Of a stretch of DNA of 62,414 nucleotides, positions 41,990 through 50,971 are shown piece after piece. The stretch spans positions 1 to 62,414 of the forward strand of contig CANQVD010000020.1 in NCBI GenBank assembly GCA_947627215.1, given 5' to 3'. Under the pieces are notes generated by a model, which worked only from the letters and a program-made list of their open reading frames with translations, was not told the origin of the DNA and did no database searches. The DNA is from an uncultured Eisenbergiella sp. (GTDB lineage Bacteria > Bacillota > Clostridia > Lachnospirales > Lachnospiraceae). Both the position numbers and the translations under genes were made by a program. Each line of letters opens with the position of its first letter. The first letter of the stretch is position 1.

Positions 41990-43086
41990 AAGCGGATTCG
42001 AGGTTTAAACGGTTCCTGTTCTCTCTGAGAAGCTATACCGCTTTTTTTCTGCTGATGTCGTTCGTGATCACCTGCTGTATGCTGCTGTTCCTGAACATGC
42101 TGGCGGGTTCCATGGAGATCACCTATACCGAGCGCGGGGTCCGTCTGGCCGCTGTCTCGACGTTTATCAACGTGATCTTTTTAAGCCTGCTGTGTACCGT
42201 GATCGACGGCGTGCGGCGGAAATTCATGGTGGAGCGCCCGGTGCGGCGGATCGTGAGAGGCGCGGAAAAGCTCATGCAGGGCGATTTTTCCGCACGGATC
42301 GAGCCCTATCACGGGATAGACGACCGGGCGGGCTTTGATACGATCATCGATTATTTCAACCGCATGGCGGAGGAGCTTTCGGGCGTGGAGACCCTGCGGA
42401 CGGATTTCATCGCCAATGTGTCCCATGAACTGAAAACGCCGCTGGCCGTCATGCAGAACTACGGAACCATGCTCCAGAGTCCCGACCTGCCGGATGCACA
42501 GCGGATGGAATACGCAAAGGCCATCACCGAACAGTCCCGCCGCCTCGCCGATCTCATTACGAACATTCTGAAGCTGAACCGGCTGGAAAACCAGCAGATC
42601 TATCCCGCCGCAAAACGGTACGATCTCGGAGAACAGCTTGCCGAGTGCCTGCTGAGCTTTGAAAGCACCTGGGAGAAAAAGAACATCGACATTGAAACGG
42701 ATCTTGAGGAAGAAGTATTTGTGGAGTCGGACGCCGAGCTTTTGGCCCTCGTCTGGAACAACCTCTTTTCCAACGCCCTGAAATTTACGGAAAGCGGCGG
42801 TACGGTGTCCGTGACGCTGAGAACCGAGGGAGCTTTTGCGACAGTCGAAGTGACGGACACCGGCTGCGGCATCTCAAAGGAAACCGGCAGGCATATTTTT
42901 GAAAAGTTCTATCAGGGCGACACCTCCCACGCCGCACAGGGCAACGGCCTTGGGCTGGCGCTGGTGAAACGGGTGGTTGACATCGTAGGCGGCGATATTT
43001 CTGTAGAAAGCGAAGTGGGAAAAGGAAGCACCTTTACCGTAAGGATCAGGAGGGCGGCGGATGGCGCAATTCAAAAGAATCCTTAA
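41986..43086 (+). CDS. Membrane sensor histidine kinase
   Basis: A 366-residue kinase with two N-terminal membrane helices (about 18-40 and 53-73), a HAMP-like linker (74-130), a HisKA domain with phospho-acceptor H147 (FIANVSHELKTPL) and a HATPase_c domain (WNNLFSNALKFTESGG, DTGCGISKE, GNGLGLALVKRVV). The short extracytoplasmic loop suggests sensing within the membrane. It starts at GTG 41986, overlapping the regulator stop, and overlaps the next membrane gene by 26 bp. Confidence 0.94.
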   Translation: MKADSRFKRFLFSLRSYTAFFLLMSFVITCCMLLFLNMLAGSMEITYTERGVRLAAVSTFINVIFLSLLCTVIDGVRRKFMVERPVRRIVRGAEKLMQGDFSARIEPYHGIDDRAGFDTIIDYFNRMAEELSGVETLRTDFIANVSHELKTPLAVMQNYGTMLQSPDLPDAQRMEYAKAITEQSRRLADLITNILKLNRLENQQIYPAAKRYDLGEQLAECLLSFESTWEKKNIDIETDLEEEVFVESDAELLALVWNNLFSNALKFTESGGTVSVTLRTEGAFATVEVTDTGCGISKETGRHIFEKFYQGDTSHAAQGNGLGLALVKRVVDIVGGDISVESEVGKGSTFTVRIRRAADGAIQKNP

Positions 43087-43975
43087 AAAGCTGTTCTGCC
43101 TGCCCCCGCTCCCGACGGTTTTTGCAGCGCTTTTCGGCTATGGGTTTGTGATCGCCGTGTTTGCGTTCGATATACAAAACCCAATCCTGCAATATTCCTC
43201 CTATCCGGCTTCCGCCTACGCGCTGATCGTCACCTGTACAGGGTTTCCCTATATCAATACAGCCATAGCCCGCGTCAGAAGGTTCATTTCCGAACATCCC
43301 CTGATGAAAAAATTCCGCTCCACCAGGGTGGGTGAAAAATACATGACCGACGTGCGTTTCCGCGCGGGAGTCTCGCTGTATCAGGGCTTTTTCGTAAATC
43401 TTTTGTACATCATCATGAAGCTGGTGTCGGGCATCGTCTACCGTTCCGCATGGTTCACCGCGCTGGCGGTCTACTACATCCTGCTGGCCGTGATGCGCTT
43501 TCTGCTGGCACGGCGGCTGAATGTGCAGGATGAAACGGCAGAGCTTAAGCGTTACCGGCTGTGCGGGGTCATGCTTTTGTTCATGAATCAGGCGCTTACC
43601 GGGATCGTTGTCTTTATGGTGCATCAGAACCGGGGCTTCGACTATCCCGGGCTGCTGATCTACGGAATGGCCGCCTATTCCTTTTACGCCGTCACCGTCG
43701 CCATCGTCAATATCGTAAAGACCCGGCGGCAGAAAAGCGCGATCCTGTCGGCGGCCAGGGCCATTAACCTTGTGGCGGCAATGGTGTCCATCCTCTCGCT
43801 GGAGACCGCCATGCTGGCGCGGTTCGGCGGGGACGATGATCCGATGTTCCGCAGGACCATGACCGGCGCGACAGGAGGCGGCGTCTGCACCATCGTGATC
43901 GGCATGGCGGTCTATATGATCCGGCGGGCAAATAAAAATCTGAAAACGCTCCGGGGCCGCAATCCGCAGGCATGA
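43061..43975 (+). CDS. Polytopic membrane protein of the two-component operon
   Basis: A 304-residue integral membrane protein with about seven or eight hydrophobic helices and a central basic loop (PLMKKFRSTRVGEKYM). I do not recognise a named family. Proteins like this sit beside VanRS-like kinases in clostridia. The start at 43061 lies inside the kinase gene (26-bp overlap), so its translation is probably coupled. The last residues (NPQA) and the sequence after the stop belong to four 25-bp tandem repeats. Confidence 0.75.
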   Translation: MAQFKRILKKLFCLPPLPTVFAALFGYGFVIAVFAFDIQNPILQYSSYPASAYALIVTCTGFPYINTAIARVRRFISEHPLMKKFRSTRVGEKYMTDVRFRAGVSLYQGFFVNLLYIIMKLVSGIVYRSAWFTALAVYYILLAVMRFLLARRLNVQDETAELKRYRLCGVMLLFMNQALTGIVVFMVHQNRGFDYPGLLIYGMAAYSFYAVTVAIVNIVKTRRQKSAILSAARAINLVAAMVSILSLETAMLARFGGDDDPMFRRTMTGATGGGVCTIVIGMAVYMIRRANKNLKTLRGRNPQA

Positions 43976-44055
43976 CCTAAGCTGCGATCCTCAGGTATGA
44001 TCTGAGCCGCTATCCACAGGTATGATCTGAGCCGCGATCCGCAAGCTTGATCGGA
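43956..44055 (+). repeat. Four imperfect 25-bp tandem repeats
   Basis: Units start at 43956, 43981, 44006 and 44031, with consensus GCCGCGATCCGCAGGTATGA plus TCTGA. The first unit covers the end of the membrane-protein gene, including its stop. The other three are non-coding. Confidence 0.85.
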
Positions 44056-44115
44056 ACGTTTCGCAGACAGCCGCCTGCCGCAATATCCGCAAGATCCTGA
44101 AAGGAGTCATAAATC

Positions 44116-44499
44116 ATGGGAGAAAAGAGGGAAACCTTCACTTATACCTATTCCGCAAAAGAACAGGAAGAAATCAGGAAGATCCGCAACAAATATGCGC
44201 CTCCGGCGAAGGAAGAAACCCCGATGGAACAGCTTCGCCACCTGGACGAAAGCGCCGCAAAGGGAGCGACCGCCGTCTCGCTGATCGTCGGGATCATCAG
44301 CTCACTGCTGCTGGGCGTGGGAATGTGCTGCACGATGCTTCCCGGCTGGGAGCCGTATTTCATCCCGGGCATTGTGATCGGGACCGTTGGCATTCTCGGC
44401 GTGATCGCGGCATATCCGATCTATACGCGCATGGTCAAACGCAAAAGAGCGAAGCTGGCGCCGGAGATCCTGCGGCTGGCGGATGAGCTGATGAAATAA
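44116..44499 (+). CDS. Small membrane protein related to the 40742 product
   Basis: A 127-residue protein. The N-terminal 55 residues are charged and soluble (TYTYSAKEQEEIRKIRNKY). Two membrane helices follow with LGVGMCCTMLPGWEPYF and PGIVIGTVGILGV, the same GMC(M/C)...PGIVIG unit seen twice in the 40742 protein. A basic C-terminal tail follows. Function unknown. GGAG lies close before the ATG. It closes the regulator-kinase-membrane module. Confidence 0.75.
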   Translation: MGEKRETFTYTYSAKEQEEIRKIRNKYAPPAKEETPMEQLRHLDESAAKGATAVSLIVGIISSLLLGVGMCCTMLPGWEPYFIPGIVIGTVGILGVIAAYPIYTRMVKRKRAKLAPEILRLADELMK

Positions 44500-44657
44500 G
44501 GAACAACGGGCCGGAAGCCGGGGCGAGTAAACATACCGGCGGCAAAAAGGGCCGGAATATTTTTTCCTTTGCCGCGGATCCCTGATCCTCTGATGCACAT
44601 CTCACATAAGGACAAGTAAAACCGACAAAAAGCGATTTTCTTTTTTCACGGGCGCAC
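44500..44657 (+). other. Gap upstream of the alpha-galactosidase promoter
   Basis: No gene. It includes GCGGCAAA (44541-44548) that can pair with TTTGCCGC around 44570, a weak terminator-like hairpin for the preceding gene. Confidence 0.4.
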
Positions 44658-44663
44658 TATAAT
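44658..44663 (+). promoter_or_regulatory. TATAAT box upstream of the alpha-galactosidase gene
   Basis: Perfect TATAAT at 44658-44663, 78 bp before the start. No good -35 is present, which suggests activator dependence. Confidence 0.55.
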
Positions 44664-44741
44664 GAAGGTAAAAATACACTGGATTTTTAGGCGCATCGCC
44701 GCCGCTGACCGGGCGGCGCGGTCTTTTTTCGGAGGGACATC

Positions 44742-46937
44742 ATGGGGATCAGGATTTATGAAAAGGAACAGATTTTTCAGATCGACACGCCCAATACCAC
44801 TTATCTGATGGGCGTCACCCGGGGGAAATACCTGGGCCACATGTATTACGGGCCCCGGATCGGGGATGCGAACGGGAGCTATCTGCTGCGCACGGCCGCC
44901 GGGCCCGCAGCGGATCACGCCTTTCAAAAGGACAAGCTGGGCTTCATGGAGGGCTTCGCCTTCGAATACCCGGCCTGGGGCGTGGGGGACTATCGGGACC
45001 CGGCGCTGCGGGTGCGGGATGCGGGCGGGCATCAGGTCTGCGAACCGGTCTATGAGGGATATACGCTGTTAAACGGCAAACCGGTCCTTCCGGATATGCC
45101 TGCCACCTTCGCGGGCAACACGCCGGAGGGAGCCGCCCAGACCCTGGTGATCACCCTGCGGGATCCGCTGCTGGGCCTGAAGCTGCTGCTGCGCTACAGC
45201 GTCTTTGGAGATTCCGACGCCGTCATCCGCAGCGTGACGGCCGTCAATGAGGGCAGTGAGCCGCTGTATCTGGAGAAGATTCTGAGCGCCAGCATCGACA
45301 TGGACAACGATCACTTCCAGCTCATTTCCCTGCACGGCTGCTGGGGCCGGGAGCGCCGTATCGAATCCCGCCCCGTGTCCCACGGCAAGCACATCGTTTC
45401 CTCTCTGCGCGGCGAAACCAGTCACCAGATGCAGCCCTTTATGGCGCTCGCCTCCAACGGCACCAGCCAGAAGGACGGCGACGTCTATGCCATGCATTTC
45501 GTCTATTCCGGCAATTTCATCGCGGAAGCGGAAATGGATTTCCAGGACAGCGTACGCTTAAGTCTGGGGATCCATCCCGACAGCTTTGAATGGGTGCTGG
45601 CCCCCGGCGAACAGTTTGAGACGCCGGAGACGGTCCTGGTCTACTCCGCCCACGGGCTCGGAGAAATGACGCGCACCTTCCATTCCCTGTACAGGAACCA
45701 TCTGATGCGCGGAAAATACGTCCACCGCAAGCGCCCGATCCTCGTCAACAACTGGGAGGCCACCTATTTCGATTTCGACGACGATAAGCTGATGGCCATC
45801 GCCAGAGAAGCCAGACGGCTGGGCATCGAGATGCTGGTCATGGACGACGGCTGGTTCGGGAAACGCAATAACGACGAATGCGCGCTGGGCGACTGGCAGG
45901 TCAACGAAGAAAAGCTTCGGGGCGGGCTGAAATCCCTGGTGGACCGGGTCAATGCGGAAGGGCTGAAGTTCGGCATCTGGTTCGAACCGGAAATGGTCTC
46001 TCCCGATTCCGACCTTTACCGTGCCCATCCCGACTGGGCCGTTCAGGTGCCCGGCCGGCCGATCAGCATGGCGCGCTTTCAGTATGTGCTGGATCTGACC
46101 CGGAGGGAAGTGGAGGAATACGTCTATGAACAGGTGGCGTCCGTTCTGCGCAGCGCCAACATCGAATATGTGAAATGGGATATGAACCGCCCGCTGGCGG
46201 ATCTTGGCAGCTTCGGGCTGGATGCCGGGCATATGGGAGAGTTCTCGCACCGCTACGTGCTGGCGCTCTACCGGCTGCAGGAGCGTCTGATCCGGGAATT
46301 CCCCGATCTCCTGCTGGAAAACTGTTCCGGCGGCGGCGGACGCTTCGATCCCGGCATGCTCTACTACAGTCCCCATATCTGGACCTCCGACGACATGGAT
46401 CCGGTGGAACGGCTTCTCATTCAGGAGGGTACGGCCCTGCTCTATCCGCTTTCCGCCATGGGCTCTCATGTGTGCGTCGTGCCGAACCATACTGTCGGCC
46501 GCGTCACACCCTTTGACACCAGGGCCCGCGTGGCCCTCACCGGCGCGTTCGGCTACCAACTGGACATCACCCGGCTCTCCGATGAAGACAAACAAAAAGT
46601 CATTTTTTACAATCAGGAATATCACAGATACAACGACCTGCTCCGGGAGGGCACCTATTACCGCATCGCCTCTTACCGGGAAAACAATATGTACGACTGC
46701 TGGCAGGTGGTGAGCGAAGATAAGAGCGAATGCCTTGTGACCTATGTACAGGTCCGGTATCAGCCCTTCTGGAATCCCCGCCGCCTGAAGCTGGAGGGGC
46801 TGGATCCGGATGCCCGTTACCGCCTGGAGGGCACGGATCAGATCTATTCCGGCGGGCTGCTGATGCACGCCGGGTATCTGCAGAACATGATCTTCGGCGA
46901 TTACGGCAGCGCGATGCTGCATTTTGTGAAGGAATGA
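44742..46937 (+). CDS. GH36 alpha-galactosidase
   Basis: Hydrolyses terminal alpha-galactose from melibiose/raffinose-type sugars in the cytoplasm. The 731-residue protein has the GH36 order: N-terminal beta-supersandwich (1-330), catalytic barrel (about 340-640), C-terminal beta domain. Key motifs are NNWEATYFDFDD, MDDGWFG, nucleophile D480 in YVKWDMNR, CSGGGGRFD, and acid/base D550 in SDDMD. No signal peptide. GGAGGG precedes the ATG. Single-gene unit with a promoter and strong terminator. No sugar transporter is nearby. Confidence 0.95.
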   Translation: MGIRIYEKEQIFQIDTPNTTYLMGVTRGKYLGHMYYGPRIGDANGSYLLRTAAGPAADHAFQKDKLGFMEGFAFEYPAWGVGDYRDPALRVRDAGGHQVCEPVYEGYTLLNGKPVLPDMPATFAGNTPEGAAQTLVITLRDPLLGLKLLLRYSVFGDSDAVIRSVTAVNEGSEPLYLEKILSASIDMDNDHFQLISLHGCWGRERRIESRPVSHGKHIVSSLRGETSHQMQPFMALASNGTSQKDGDVYAMHFVYSGNFIAEAEMDFQDSVRLSLGIHPDSFEWVLAPGEQFETPETVLVYSAHGLGEMTRTFHSLYRNHLMRGKYVHRKRPILVNNWEATYFDFDDDKLMAIAREARRLGIEMLVMDDGWFGKRNNDECALGDWQVNEEKLRGGLKSLVDRVNAEGLKFGIWFEPEMVSPDSDLYRAHPDWAVQVPGRPISMARFQYVLDLTRREVEEYVYEQVASVLRSANIEYVKWDMNRPLADLGSFGLDAGHMGEFSHRYVLALYRLQERLIREFPDLLLENCSGGGGRFDPGMLYYSPHIWTSDDMDPVERLLIQEGTALLYPLSAMGSHVCVVPNHTVGRVTPFDTRARVALTGAFGYQLDITRLSDEDKQKVIFYNQEYHRYNDLLREGTYYRIASYRENNMYDCWQVVSEDKSECLVTYVQVRYQPFWNPRRLKLEGLDPDARYRLEGTDQIYSGGLLMHAGYLQNMIFGDYGSAMLHFVKE

Positions 46938-46948
46938 CAGAACGGCCG

Positions 46949-47007
46949 GAGGGGCCGGGGTGCGTCAGCGTCATGTGCGCTGTGCCTCCCCGGCCCCTCT
47001 TTTTTTG
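46949..47007 (+). terminator. Terminator after the alpha-galactosidase gene
   Basis: Perfect 12-bp stem GAGGGGCCGGGG / CCCCGGCCCCTC followed by TTTTTTT. Confidence 0.92.
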
Positions 47008-47048
47008 TATGAGCTCTTCATCTGGGCCTGAGCACCCCTCCGCCGCAG

Positions 47049-48170
47049 TCACAATCCGAATTCGACATAAAGCGTTTCTTCCGCGGATTCCCCGTCCTGC
47101 TCCACGGTGCAGGGCCGCACCAGCCGGTAAAAGCCGGGTTCGAGGCTGCCGTACAGCCACCGGAATTCCACCGTTTCCTCCTTCTTCCCTCCGGGCTTTA
47201 CCGCATAAAGCGCCTCATGCCATACCGCAGAACCGTCCTTCGGCTCCAGTGTTTCCCAGCGGTCTCCGTTTCTGACCTCCAGCGTATATTGCTCTCCGAA
47301 GGAAAGCACCGCCGTTTCCTCCTCATTGCGGACCGTAAAGGTGACATGATCCGAAGCGGCGTCATTCGTTTCGGCATAGATGTTCCAGTCTCCCAGATAT
47401 ATCCCGCGCGGCGCCATCGGCTTCTCGGCGCTTTGGGCCTTCTGCTGCGTTTCCGCGCTCTCTCCGGCAGCCGATCCGCTCCCCGCAGCCTCTTTCTCCT
47501 CGTTTCGGGCCTCGCTCTCTTTCCCCGTATCCCGGATCGATTCCTGCATCCCGGGACAGCCGATGGTCTGAGACTCGCCGCCAGCCGACTCCGCACCCTT
47601 CAAATCGCCGGACGCCGCGCCATCCGGCGCAGCCCCTTCACTGTCCTCAGCAGCCGCTTCGGCATCCTCACCGGCCGCTGCCGCATCTTCCCTGCCAGGC
47701 AGTCCGGCATCGGCGGACGATCCGTCCTTTTGCTGTATCTTCTCCGCGGACTGTCCGCCCGCGCTCCCGGTTCCGCCATTTTCCGCCGCGGACTTCTCCG
47801 GCGCCGCGCTGTCGGCCGCAGCCCCTTCCGGGGCGGCCTCTTCCATCTCGGCCTCCGCCCCGGCCGCTTTCTCCGCAGAAACCGCATCCTGTGCCGCTTC
47901 CATGGAGTCCCCCGACTTCGGGGCCAGCAAAAGGCCCTTATTCTGCAGCAGGAGAAACACGCCCGTACAGACTGCCAACACGGCGCAGGCGGCCAAAGCG
48001 CTCTGCCAGCGGAAAGAGGCGGACCGGCGGCCGGCCTTTTTCCTTTTGCCCGCGGTCTTTTTTCCCGAACCGGACGCTTCCGCATGCTTTCCGCCCGCCG
48101 CGGCGGCTTCCTCTATGAGTTTATCGTCGATCTGCCCGATGGCATCCAACAGCCTTTCACTTCCCGTCAC
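47049..48170 (-). CDS. Membrane anti-sigma factor with C-terminal Ig-like domain
   Basis: A 373-residue protein encoded directly after an ECF sigma factor. Residues 1-50 are a cytoplasmic basic region, 54-74 a membrane helix, 85-255 a Glu/Ala/Gly-rich disordered stretch, and about 255-373 a beta-sandwich of the bacterial Ig-like kind (IYAETNDAASDHVTFTV, YTLEVRNGDRWETL, PGFYRLVR). No classical anti-sigma zinc motif is visible, so the anti-sigma role is inferred from context. It starts at GTG 48170, overlapping the sigma stop (GTGA). Confidence 0.75.
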   Translation of the reverse strand: MTGSERLLDAIGQIDDKLIEEAAAAGGKHAEASGSGKKTAGKRKKAGRRSASFRWQSALAACAVLAVCTGVFLLLQNKGLLLAPKSGDSMEAAQDAVSAEKAAGAEAEMEEAAPEGAAADSAAPEKSAAENGGTGSAGGQSAEKIQQKDGSSADAGLPGREDAAAAGEDAEAAAEDSEGAAPDGAASGDLKGAESAGGESQTIGCPGMQESIRDTGKESEARNEEKEAAGSGSAAGESAETQQKAQSAEKPMAPRGIYLGDWNIYAETNDAASDHVTFTVRNEEETAVLSFGEQYTLEVRNGDRWETLEPKDGSAVWHEALYAVKPGGKKEETVEFRWLYGSLEPGFYRLVRPCTVEQDGESAEETLYVEFGL

Positions 48171-48727
48171 AGCGCGACACCCTCCCTTTCCAAATGCTCC
48201 CGCAGCTTATTTCTGGCGCGGAAAAGCCGGGACTTCACCTTGCTCTCGCTGACGCCGAACCGCTCCGCGATCTCCTTCACCGGGTCCACATAAAAATACC
48301 GGCGCACGAACATATCCCGGCTTTCTTCATCGATTCCGTACAGAAACCGGTCGATGGACCTGGCGATCTCCTTCCCCTCGATCTCTTCCTCCACATTCTG
48401 TCCGGATGGCAGGCACTCCTCCAGTTCCATCAGCAAAAGATCCATTTCGCCGCTTCCCCGCTTCCTGGCGTGATTGAGACGGTAACGGCTGATCGACAGA
48501 TTTCTCGTAATTTTTCCGAGAAAAGCGGCAAGAAAATCCGGACGCTTCGGCGGCATGGTGTCCCAGGCCCGCAGCCAGGTGTCGTTAACGCACTCCTCGC
48601 AGTCCTCCTGATTTTTCAGAATATGAAGGGAAATGCTGCGGCAGTAATTCCCGTATTTTTTGTCCGTCTCCAAGATCGCCGCCTCCTGACGCGCCCAATA
48701 GAGATCTATGATCTTTTCATCTTCCAT
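48167..48727 (-). CDS. ECF-type RNA polymerase sigma factor
   Basis: A 186-residue sigma-70-family factor of the extracytoplasmic-function group. Region 2 includes NQEDCEECVNDTWLRAWD; region 4 includes DPVKEIAERFGVSESKVKSRLFRARNKLRE. A linker of about 40 residues separates them. ATG 48727 is chosen because AAAGGGAGG lies 6-7 nt upstream. It is followed by its presumed anti-sigma partner with overlapping codons. The inducing signal is unknown. Confidence 0.92.
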   Translation of the reverse strand: MEDEKIIDLYWARQEAAILETDKKYGNYCRSISLHILKNQEDCEECVNDTWLRAWDTMPPKRPDFLAAFLGKITRNLSISRYRLNHARKRGSGEMDLLLMELEECLPSGQNVEEEIEGKEIARSIDRFLYGIDEESRDMFVRRYFYVDPVKEIAERFGVSESKVKSRLFRARNKLREHLEREGVAL

Positions 48728-48858
48728 AGGATTTCCTCCCTTTATAAGGAAATAACGCAGTCCGAAACAGCGCCGTTGCACATTTCATAAACTTTTGCAG
48801 ATCAGAATAAACTGTCAGAAAGCCCGAAACGGCAAAACGATCCGCCCGGAGCCCTCAA

Positions 48859-49380
48859 ATGCAAACCTTCACTTCTTTTTCCGCACCCGATCCCTGGCCG
48901 CCTGTCAGGGTGGAACGCCCCAATCCGCGTTATGCGGCGGAAATGCTTTCCAACATCGGCGCCTGCGATTCCGAAATGACAGCCGCCGCCCTCTATTTTT
49001 ACAACAGCACAGTGCTTTCCGACGCCGAGCCGGAATTTTCCGGGATCTTTCACCACATCAGCATCGTGGAAATGCGTCATCTGGAGATCTTCGCCCGGCT
49101 CGCCCATCTGCTGGGCGCCGACCCGCGCCTGTGGAGCTTTCATAACGACCGTCTCTGCTACTGGTCGCCGGCCTGCAGCCGCTATCCCACACAGATGACC
49201 GCGCTTTTGCAAAACGCTCTGGTCCTGGAACAGGAAACGATTTTAAGATATCGCCAACAGGCCGCCCGGATCTGCGATGCCTGCCTCGCCGACCTTCTCA
49301 ACCGGGTCATCCTGGACGAACAGCTCCACCTGGAGATTTTCCGGCAGATGCTGGCGGAGGTCTGTCCGAAAGGACCGTAA
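48859..49380 (+). CDS. Ferritin-like di-iron protein
   Basis: A 173-residue four-helix protein with di-iron-type ligands in order: E39 (DSEMTAAALYF), E71xxH74 (VEMRHLEIFARL), E124 (LVLEQETILRY) and E154xxH157 (LDEQLHLEIF). That is the pattern of rubrerythrin/Mn-catalase-like ferritin folds. It could act in peroxide reduction or iron handling; no rubredoxin domain is fused. Two Cys near the middle (LCYWSPAC) may matter. GGAG lies 7 nt before the ATG. It is divergent from the ECF operon. Confidence 0.8.
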   Translation: MQTFTSFSAPDPWPPVRVERPNPRYAAEMLSNIGACDSEMTAAALYFYNSTVLSDAEPEFSGIFHHISIVEMRHLEIFARLAHLLGADPRLWSFHNDRLCYWSPACSRYPTQMTALLQNALVLEQETILRYRQQAARICDACLADLLNRVILDEQLHLEIFRQMLAEVCPKGP

Positions 49381-49431
49381 GGTGCGCGTCCCCAGGCCGC
49401 CGGTTTCTCAGACCGCATTTTCCGGGTCAGA

Positions 49432-49470
49432 AAAAGGGTATAACAGCCTCAGGCGGCCGCGATACCCTTT
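49432..49470. terminator. Terminator between convergent genes
   Basis: AAAGGGTAT / ATACCCTTT stem with a 20-nt loop, between the ferritin-like gene and the leftward membrane-protein gene. Confidence 0.6.
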
Positions 49471-49497
49471 CCGGAATCTGCACTACCAAAAATCCTC

Positions 49498-50346
49498 TCA
49501 GTTCGGTATCGGTCCGATGCCGAACGCATGGGAAAAATATAAAAACAGCAGCCAGGCCGTACACAGAAGCATGCCCAGGATCGACACGAAAAACACGATG
49601 CCGCTTCTCTTCTTCCGCACCTTCCGCACGATCCCCAGAAGAAATACGCCCACGGATGCGGCCAGCACCGCGATGAACAGCCAGACGAACAAAAAACCGT
49701 ACAGGCCGGCCTGATCGATCGCCAGGATCAGAAATACCAGCAGCATCATGAATTCCGCCGTGCGGATAATGCTTTTCACTTCCTGCACGCGTTCCTGACG
49801 CGCCGCGGTTTTTCTCGCCTTTTTGTCGGATTTCTGCTGCTGCCGTTCTTCCTTTGCCTGCCGCTTTGACCGTTCTTTTTCTTCCTGCGCCTCCCGCTTC
49901 GCCCGGGCCTTCGCTTCCTCCGCTTCCTGTTTTGCCCGCGCTCTGGCTTCTTTCTCTTCCTGCTTCGCCCGCTCCCGGGCCTCTTTCGCCTCCCGTCTCG
50001 CCTGTCCTCTGTCGGTCTTCTGAGCCTGCTCGCCGGACAGTTCCTCTGCCTGTCCCGAATCCGCCGCCGGTCCCGCGGCGGCCAACTGAACACCCCCGCC
50101 TGCCGCTCCATCATCCGGCGAGACAGCTTCCGCGCCTTCCCTGTTTTCTTCTTTCTTTTCCATCAGGCGCTCCCGGGCCATGGCGCCCGCATCCCGCTCC
50201 TGACGGTCCCGAGCCGCTTCGGGGGCGGCGTCTTCCGCTCCCATCTGCGCTTCCTCCGTCTGCGTCTGCATGTCCGCCACCTGCCCCTCCGGTTCTGCCA
50301 TCGGTAATTCCGTCATCTGCGCCTGTTCTTTTTCCTGCTCACTCAT
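49498..50346 (-). CDS. Coiled-coil protein with C-terminal membrane helices
   Basis: A 282-residue protein. Residues 1-105 are acidic and Gln-rich. Residues 110-195 form a long highly charged helix with a repeated REAKEARERAKQEEKEARAR pattern, likely coiled coil. Residues 200-280 hold three membrane helices (MMLLVFLILAI, FLFVWLFIAVLAASVGVFLL, IVFFVSILGMLLCTAW). No named family is recognised. Its ATG overlaps the YfbR-like stop by 8 nt (ATGAGTGA), so it is translated in coupling. Confidence 0.7.
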   Translation of the reverse strand: MSEQEKEQAQMTELPMAEPEGQVADMQTQTEEAQMGAEDAAPEAARDRQERDAGAMARERLMEKKEENREGAEAVSPDDGAAGGGVQLAAAGPAADSGQAEELSGEQAQKTDRGQARREAKEARERAKQEEKEARARAKQEAEEAKARAKREAQEEKERSKRQAKEERQQQKSDKKARKTAARQERVQEVKSIIRTAEFMMLLVFLILAIDQAGLYGFLFVWLFIAVLAASVGVFLLGIVRKVRKKRSGIVFFVSILGMLLCTAWLLFLYFSHAFGIGPIPN

Positions 50347-50935
50347 TTTCTTTCGCCCCCGCTTCCTTCTCCGCGATCTTCTCCAACGTGCGCTTCACCG
50401 CCTGCTCCTGCAGCCCTTCCAGGAACGGGAATCCCTCGACGTTCTTCGCCGCATAGGTCTGCTGCAGCTCATATTCCAGCGGCAGCCAGGTGCTGATATC
50501 GCTCTCATTGTGGGAAATGACCGCTTCCAGCTTATCCAGCGCCTTGTATACCTTCGCCTCTTTCGTCTCCAGCGCCTCCATCTCGGCAAACAGGGCCGTC
50601 ACTTCCTCATACAGCGGCCCGGGCAGCCCGGAAAGCAGATCGTCCACCGCCTTTTTCTCCGCCCGTTCATGGCTTTCCTTTTTCAGAAAAGTGGGGATAT
50701 CTCCGGTCACCGCCTCCCCGATATCGTGCAGCAGGCACATCCGGATCACCTTGTCGATGTCGATCTCTCCCAGCTCATCCTTCATGAGAAAGGCCATCAG
50801 CGCGGCCCGCCAGCTATGAGCCGCCACGCTCTCCGGCACGCCCTCCGGCGTGACGCAGTGCCGCGGCACGGATTTCAATTTTTCCACCCGGCCCAAAAAG
50901 GCAATGAACTGCCCGGCCATAAATTTTTCCATCAT
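50339..50935 (-). CDS. YfbR-like HD-domain nucleotidase
   Basis: A 198-residue HD hydrolase similar to YfbR/5'-deoxynucleotidase proteins: SVAAHSWRAALMAFLM, MCLLHDIGEAVTGDIP (the HD pair), and ALDKLEAVISHNESD. It probably dephosphorylates nucleoside monophosphates. Two adjacent ATGs exist; 50935 has AGGAGG 5 nt upstream. The longer frame is not supported. Upstream lie three perfect hairpins. Confidence 0.87.
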   Translation of the reverse strand: MMEKFMAGQFIAFLGRVEKLKSVPRHCVTPEGVPESVAAHSWRAALMAFLMKDELGEIDIDKVIRMCLLHDIGEAVTGDIPTFLKKESHERAEKKAVDDLLSGLPGPLYEEVTALFAEMEALETKEAKVYKALDKLEAVISHNESDISTWLPLEYELQQTYAAKNVEGFPFLEGLQEQAVKRTLEKIAEKEAGAKENE

Positions 50936-50971
50936 GATGCCTCCTGTGCAATGTGCGCGACTCCGCATGGC

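Noticed and set aside
43956-44055. CRISPR-like array of 25-bp units
   Set aside because: Units are directly adjacent with no spacers.
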